Shown: in pieces, positions 57,992 through 64,000 of the stretch
Position numbering within the stretch: the stretch's first letter is position 1
Layout: the number at the start of each line of letters is the position of its first letter
From: Allomyces arbusculus
Lineage: Eukaryota > Blastocladiomycota > Blastocladiomycetes > Blastocladiales > Blastocladiaceae
Direction of reading: 5' to 3'
Assembly: GCA_027604705.1 (NCBI GenBank)
Contig: JADHYV010000018.1
Location: 124,001 to 188,000 of the forward strand
DNA length: 64,000 bases
Made by a program: the position numbers and the translations under genes
Notes under the pieces: generated by a model
Database searches by the model: none
Seen by the model: the letters and a program-made list of their open reading frames with translations, nothing else
Told to the model about the DNA's origin: nothing

Positions 57992-60900
57992 TCAGTGCTC
58001 AATCTGCGACATGATCGCCTCGGCCATGCCACTTCGCCCACGTCCACGCGTCGTGTCGCGTCGCCGAATGGTCAATGCTGAGTGTGGCTCATCTTGTGCC
58101 GACAGGCGCGGTGGTAGTGCCGCAGGACCAATTGAATGTGCATGAAGTAGAGCCAGGAACCGAGCGCCGTGGTCGGTCGATGCAAATCGCACCGTGAACG
58201 CGCGCGTCGTCTCGCCCGCATCAACGACCCGCAAGACAACCATGCGCGTGCCCGTGTTTTGCGGCGCCGTGGTCGGCGACGGGCTATCCAATCGCATCAG
58301 GCCAAGGTCCTCGTGGTCGGCGCCCGGCCGCGGCAGAGTTGCAGTCGGTCTCGCTGCAGATGCCGGGCTTGGATGCGCCAGTGGCGTCGGCTGTTGCGGG
58401 ATCAAGTGGGCGCGGTACGTGGACATTGGGCAAAAGGCGCTGTGCACCGCGTCCTGGGGTGTGGGATGAACAGTGAGCGCGAATATCAAACCCGTTCGGA
58501 GAGACCCGCGAACCCGCACCTGTTTTGGCCCAGCACGCGAAACGTGTAAATAGCCCGGTAATGGCGCGCCAGCGTTCGTGTCGATACTGCCGTCATGTTC
58601 CATGACGGTCTCGCCAAACCCTTCCTTCGGAACAATGCACCAGAGTTCGTGCGGGATCCAGTCCATGTACTGTGAGCCGACGAGCCCGCGAATCCACGAC
58701 CACGACAGGCACCATTCCACGACATTGCTTAACCGACCCTTCTTACTGACTTCGATGCGCAGATGCCGCGGGACCGCCTGCCGGACATGCACGTCAAACA
58801 CAACCGTGCGATACGCCGTCTCGCCCGAGACCTGGTCGCTCCCCGGGTCCGCCAAACCATCATCGTCGTCGTCATCGTGGTAAATCGACGCCTCGCGGTA
58901 CTCGGTGACCGTGGTCAGACCGCCGAGCCCAGTCATGGACGGCGCTGTCGACGGGCACTCGAGAATGGTGATGCGCCGTGGTGGGCTCGTGGCCGATTCA
59001 ATGCTGGATCCAGCCGGCGCCAATACCGCCGGCAGCTCGCGGCCGTCCCTGGTCAGCCGCCGGTCCTCGCCCACGCTCGTTGACGACATGAGCGACGGCA
59101 CTTGCCGCGCCGTGCGGGATGCAGACCCGTCGTCGCCAGTCACCGATGCGGACCCGTGCTTCGGTGCTTGGAACGAGGCAAAGCTGGCCGCGTGCCGCGC
59201 CTTGCGCACATGCCAAACGATCGGGCCGACGATGAGGAGCCACGACGAGACTGCAAAGTAGAGCAAGAGCAGGACGTTGAACGACGCGAAGCGGAGCAGG
59301 ATCGAGGTCGTTGACGCGAGCGCAAAGAGCAGGACGTGCACGGCGCAGACATTGATGAGGAGGAAAACAGTTCGTTCTAACATGAGTGGGAAGAATGGTA
59401 GGTGAGTGATAGTCCCCAATTGCAGTCGCTAGAGAAACAGGTCAGCAACATGAACGCACTTGCTTCACTCGCATTGTACGGGTTCCGCCAGCACCGCAGC
59501 GCGTGCATCAGGCCTATGAGCACGACGCACGCGAGGCACCCCACACAAAACGCCCAAAACATCACCACCTGATCGGTGCTCGCGGGGCGACACGTATATA
59601 CGACATTTCCGCGTGACGGGTAGACGGCGACAATTGCGTACTTGGTCTTCATGACGTGCCAAACGGCGATCCCCAGTAAAAACCCCAGCGCCAACCCACA
59701 AAACCAAAGTGACGAGCGCACGAGCGGCCACGAGCATTGCCCGCTGAGTGCTTGCTCAACGATGCGCTCCTCAGCCTCGAGATCACGGCGCGACCGTTTC
59801 CAGGGCAGTCCGCGCGTTGAGCCAGAAGATCGCGGCAGCGACTCGGCGACCGTGGTGCGGCTTGGGGTTGGCGCTGACGCCGTCGCGTTGAAGGGGGTCA
59901 TAGACCGTGTGCTCCGGCGAACAAGTCCACGCGTCGCTAGCGGCTCGGGACTGCCCGGCGTGCTTGGCCTGTGCGAGTCGATCCCGGAAACCGTTCGAAT
60001 GCGCCGTACCGCCAGCAGCGAGCGGCGCAGGCTCTGTTGCCGAGACAGGTACCACATGCGCGGGACCGCTGGCGCCGTCATCGCGACCGACCCGACGGCC
60101 ATGAGCACGTCGCCCGCGGCACACGCCCACGTTGCGATTGGGATGTCCATCGTGCCGAGTCCCGAGACGAGCACCATGAGGCAAGCGATGGCGACCATGG
60201 CGAGGTTCAGGTGCGAAGCGCACCGCACGTGCGGGTGCGTCCGGCCACGCGACAGGCAGTGCAGGTAGACAATGCTCGCGAGCACGATCGCCACGAACAC
60301 GGCGCTGAACGCCAAGACGGCAATTCCGCCAGGACTCGTCGCGGTCATGTTATTGAGCGTCTGGGGTCCACGGTCTGACGGGATCTGGCCTGGTGCGAGG
60401 CCCGGGAACACGTAGTCGCCGAGATGGATCGGCGACGCGTCGCCAGCGCGGGTCGGAATGCCGACGATGTCGCGCTTGTAATAGCGGCTGGTGCTGTTGC
60501 GCGGCTGCGAGTAGTTGACCATTGCCGCGCCGAACCAAGTGTAGGCCGCCGACACGTCGCCATTTTCGTCGAGCTTGAGCGGCATGTCGTCGGGGCCGAG
60601 CGGGTGGTCGATTCGAAAGAAGGACAGGTTCATGTTCTGGTAGAGCGCCGGCGACCGCGCGGCCAAGTCGGCCAAGGTCGCGTGCGGCGTTTCATGGACA
60701 AGTCGGTGCAGGCCGGCAACCATACTGTAGCCGCATGCGTATCTATCGGAGGGAATGCAGAGCAAGGTGAGAGTTAGCAACAGTCGAATCGAGCGGAGCC
60801 GTGCGGCGCGCACAGTACCACCCTTCAATCCAGTTTCTCACGTCGCCTTCCGGATACCTGGTGTATGTTCCGCGTCGGTCAGTCAAAGTAACGGTGATAT

Positions 60901-62504
60901 CAAAAGCCAGAGGAGAACAAAGCCCACGTACGGAAAACCATGGCTCTGCTCATACTGGGCCTTCCAGTCGTCAAAGAGCGCTGTGATAAACGTCCTCGAG
61001 TCAACGAGCATGATGGCCGCGTTCTTGACCACGGATTCCAGTGCGTCGGGCGCTCGATCCTGCATTTCCGGAATAATACTGTTCAGATAAAGCACGACCC
61101 GGTGACCCGACCGGAACCACCCCTGCTGCTCCAAGAACTCGAGCGCGTCGGAACCGCCGGATGTCGAGTAGTGGAGCAGGAGCAGAATTTGCGTGTCCGT
61201 GTCGATCAGCTGGTCGAGGCCGGCGAGCATGCGGTCCTGCTGCGTGGCCACGTCGGCGAAGTCCATATCCCAAAGCACCTCGAATCCGGCCTTCAAGGCG
61301 CGGGTGCGCACGAGCGATCGGGCTAAGCGAGCGGGTGGCCACTAATGCGATGAGAATTGCGCGGATTCGATGTGACAGCAAACTTGCAATGACGTTCAAG
61401 GAGCGCGAACGCACTCGATTCGATGAAACTGTTGCCCGATTCGCTCCAGAGTGCGAATCGCGACCACCCCATGACACGCATCAGCGCAATAATGGACGTC
61501 GACAGCGACCGAGCCGAGTCGACGAAACGCTGCAAAACGAGAGCGTATCAATCGTCTTCAATCAAAGACTCTGGCCGCTGAAAGAGCCACAGAGCGTTAC
61601 GCACAAAGAACCACGGGAACAGCGTCTTATCCGAGAGCATGGCGCTCCCGGCAATGAACGAGCAAATCGGCAAGCGGAACGCCGACGTGACTAGGCTGAT
61701 TTTCATGGACGAGTCGGAGGAGCCGCCGCCGAGAATGCCCACGGCCCCCGCCTTGATGGCATCTTCAAAACCGGGCGCAGCCAAGTTAGCAACACGACTG
61801 CTTCCCTTTCAGATACTGGCAATACACACGAACCCAACGCCGCAAAGACGCTCAGGCCGACGCCCGAGTCGTCGGTGGTGCCAGTGCTGTACCAGACAAT
61901 CGAGACGTTGGCGCCTGGCAAGTAACCCGCGGCCAGAGCGCGCTGGACCCCGTAGGCGTGCGAGTCGTGCGCGGCGACATACTCGCAGTCGAACGCGTCG
62001 CTCACGCACGTGCCGGACGCGGTCGGGATCAGGAGCTTGCGTCGCCAACACCAATATTATGATGAGCAAAACAGATGAGTTCAAGGAGTGAGAATGGAGC
62101 GTGGCTAAACTTACGCCAAGGACCAAATTAACGGGCGCGCTGGTCGTGCGTGCAGTCGCGCCGTCGGTTCGCGCGAGCGAGGACGCGCTGCTGGCTCCCA
62201 CGAGCGTGTAGCAGCAGCCCCACACGACAATGATGAGAGCAACGAGTTGAGAGAGCAGAGCGGTCCTGGTGCGCCGCCGGCGAATCCGTTTTCGTCCCAC
62301 ATGTTTCGGTCGCGTTGACCTAAATGTCAGTCGTGCTGCAAATAGTGCGCTAGACAAGGGGTTTGCAGCAAGAACAGCGATGCTCGCAGCAGCTCGTGGC
62401 TCGGTCGATCGCTCGGTGGAGCACGTGGAGAGATCAAAGGTGCCGAATGCTGTTGGTCGCGGTCGCGGGTCGCCGACAATAGTACGTTGCAATGGTCGGG
62501 TCAT
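57992..62504 (-). CDS. Class C (GABA-B-like) G-protein-coupled receptor
   Basis: Exons are complement(57992..59376, 59460..60742, 60932..61322, 61394..61529, 61605..61762, 61834..62035, 62115..62504), 1,314 residues, in phase throughout. A basic N-terminal arm and hydrophobic helix (about residues 75-100) act as signal or anchor. Then comes a bilobed periplasmic-binding-type ligand domain (LLIPTASGT, AAHDSHAYGVQRALA, DAIKAGAVGILGG, FICSFIAGSAML-like CSFIAGSAMLSDKTLFPWFF, ALMRVMGWSRFALWS). Seven transmembrane helices run from about residue 566 to 920; NPYNASEAKRTVFLL at TM5-TM6 is typical of family 3. The loop after TM3 is enlarged by about 110 residues. The C-terminal tail of nearly 400 residues is unusual and partly folded-looking (VVFDVHVRQAVPRHLRIEVS). 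The ligand is unknown; amino acids or derivatives are usual in the family. Confidence 0.85.
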
Positions 62505-63562
62505 GTCGTCGAGGCAGCAGGCGGGCCAAGAAGCGAGCGGAACTCGCGACTGAAATGGATGGCTTCCGCAGGCACAGCGTGGTCGATTCATTGTTCATGC
62601 AGAGCCAGCGCTGCGCGCGCGACTGCACCAAGCGGTTGGCGCTGGGGGATGGTGCTGTTTGGCTCAGACTGCAGTCGTCGTCGCAACAGTAAAGAGACAG
62701 GCCACTGATCTGTTGCAGCGCAAGTTGGGGTTTGAACCACGGTCCGCCGCTGCACATCCGCGAAAGCGAGATGTGTGGGATGCTGGTCAGGTTGTGGGGC
62801 AGGACGTGTCGGGTTTCCGCAAATCCCAAGTGCAAACCCGCACAGCGGCTGCGCGCGATCCTGCTGTGTGGAAGAAAGCGCAGGATTGCAAGAATCCCAC
62901 CTGGTTGCCGGTTCGGAATCGCCAAACCCAGCGCGGCCAGCAAGTGAATCCCCAACGGGGCTGGAGGTTCCGAAAACGGCCGGTCGCCGACGCGAGTCAT
63001 GTGAGCATGCATGTTTGTGGGGAAACAAGACGAGGAAAATATGTGGGGGCGATCGGCCCATCCCTTGCGTTTCCCTGCCTCTTTCCTCAGCCGCTGCCAC
63101 GTCCTCCAGCCGATCATTTTCTTTTTACTCTCATCTCTTGTCTTCTTCCGTGTTGTCCCTTTCCTGCGTCGGTCTTTGGCGACCCACTCGCGACCACCAC
63201 GGCCAGTCGGTTCTCTCTCCCCCACCGGCTTCTCGCCGCTGCCGCTCCCAACTAGCTCTCGATCCTTGTCCGTACAACATGCTGCAAGCACGGCACGATG
63301 AGCGCGAGCAACGCATACGGCTCTCGGCACACGGCGCGCGCGGCAAACCAAGACGCAGACGCACGGCACACCAAGGCCAGCTCACGGCGCACTCTGTATC
63401 CAATATGCCGTTGCCCATGGACCTGCTCGCGCTGGCTGCCCGTTTTGCCCGTTGTCGCTTGCCGCCTGATGTTGCTGGAAAACACGCTTCGGCCAATGCT
63501 GACCTCCTGCTCGCCTGTCCGGGATCGTGTTGGGTGCCTCCCGCATTTGTAGCTTCCCCACC
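62505..63562. other. Long divergent intergenic region (1.06 kb)
   Basis: It lies between the receptor gene (-) and the mitochondrial-protein gene (+). A frame of nearly 200 codons (62659-63255, +) has no domain and looks like chance. A pyrimidine-rich stretch at about 63060-63200 may belong to the promoter of the downstream gene. No RNA gene is seen. Confidence 0.4.
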
Positions 63563-64000
63563 ATGTCCTCGCGCTTGTTGCAAGCGTCGTCGACCGCGGC
63601 GCTTGCCGCCGCGCGCTCCTCGCTGCGCCGACAGGCCGCTCCGGCTCTCGCGTCTGCGTACGTGCTCCTCTTTCTCGTGCCTGCGCGCTCTCCCTCTCCT
63701 CCATTTTCCCCTTTTCCGTTGAACGCAGTCGCTCGTGGACGTGCGTCGCCGATCCTGCTCGTTTGTTTGACTTTGGGCGTGCAGAGGACGATGCCGGTCG
63801 CGCGCGAGCGCCGCGTGCACCTTTTTTGCTCTTGGCCGGAACTGGACCCGTGCGGCGAGCGGATGCCCCACATCGCACGAGGCGCAACGCGAGAGTGCGA
63901 CGTGCATGGCGCGAGCCCAAGTGGCTCTCAGCAATGTGTGGGGGTAGTCGCGCCAGATCACGTCGAGGCGCTCGCTGCATGACTTGCAGTGGAACGTTGT
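63563..64000 (+). CDS. First exon of a probable mitochondrial protein (partial)
   Basis: The ATG at 63563 opens MSSRLLQASSTAALAAARS then SLRRQAAPALASA: rich in Arg, Ser, Ala and Leu, without acidic residues and amphipathic, i.e. a typical matrix-targeting presequence. The exon probably ends at 63657 before a GTACGT donor. A possible acceptor at 63728 (CAG) would give a 71-base intron and a frame open to the window edge, but that second reading is Arg-rich and unconvincing, so the intron may be longer and the rest of the gene lie outside. The mature protein cannot be identified. Confidence 0.45.

Noticed and set aside
62659-63255. A 199-codon frame upstream of the mitochondrial-protein gene
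   Set aside because: It has no domain, its composition changes along its length without pattern, and it runs into a pyrimidine-rich, promoter-like stretch.

Overview
The window is nuclear DNA of a zoosporic (flagellated) fungus. It is GC-rich and CpG-rich, its genes are dense and carry short introns (mostly 60-125 bases), and it mixes fungus-like genes (a Thp1/PCID2 TREX-2 subunit, a Jhd1-type PHD-JmjC demethylase, a Pff1-type vacuolar protease) with genes that only ciliated organisms keep (an axonemal dynein heavy chain, CFAP410, CEP104). A class C (GABA-B-like) receptor and a prominin-like five-span membrane protein also fit an early-diverging lineage. Blastocladiomycota (Allomyces, Catenaria, Blastocladiella and kin) is my best guess; this is inference, since no marker gene settles it.

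Layout. 1-8.5 kb: C-terminus of a HEAT-repeat protein (+), PCID2 (-), a JmjC demethylase (+), CFAP410 (-) and a START-domain lipid-binding protein (-). 8.5-13.3 kb: two secreted or membrane proteins without known relatives, separated by long non-coding stretches. 13.3-19.4 kb: a three-finger C2H2 factor (+), a TBC Rab-GAP (-) whose intron holds an assembly gap, and an SR-type cyclophilin (+). 19.8-32.6 kb: one inner-arm dynein heavy chain of 4,122 residues. 33.1-36.3 kb: the prominin-like protein. 36.7-41.1 kb: a decayed region holding a Fanzor/TnpB-like nuclease relic next to about 3 kb of CpG-starved DNA. 41.5-55.8 kb: a C2-domain protein, an ERMP1/Pff1-type M28 protease, CEP104, an RS-rich unknown protein and an NmrA-like protein, all on +. 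56.3-57.5 kb: a second CpG-starved relic, then an initiator tRNA-Met and a small scrambled copy of pieces of the NmrA-like gene. 58.0-62.5 kb: the class C receptor (-). The window ends in the first exon of a probable mitochondrial protein.

Themes. At least three of about 18 protein genes serve the cilium or basal body: force generation (dynein), ciliary tip (CEP104) and ciliary base/assembly (CFAP410). The prominin-like protein may add membrane-protrusion function. For 13 genes I solved exon structures in which phases agree and lengths sum to whole codons; five more coding models are intronless or partial. Across the introns about 30 of 43 inferred donors read GTNCG and only two read GTRAG, an unusual splice-site consensus. 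The two CpG-poor islands stand out sharply and look like old mobile or invading DNA decayed by cytosine methylation or a similar process. I see no rRNA and no CRISPR array.
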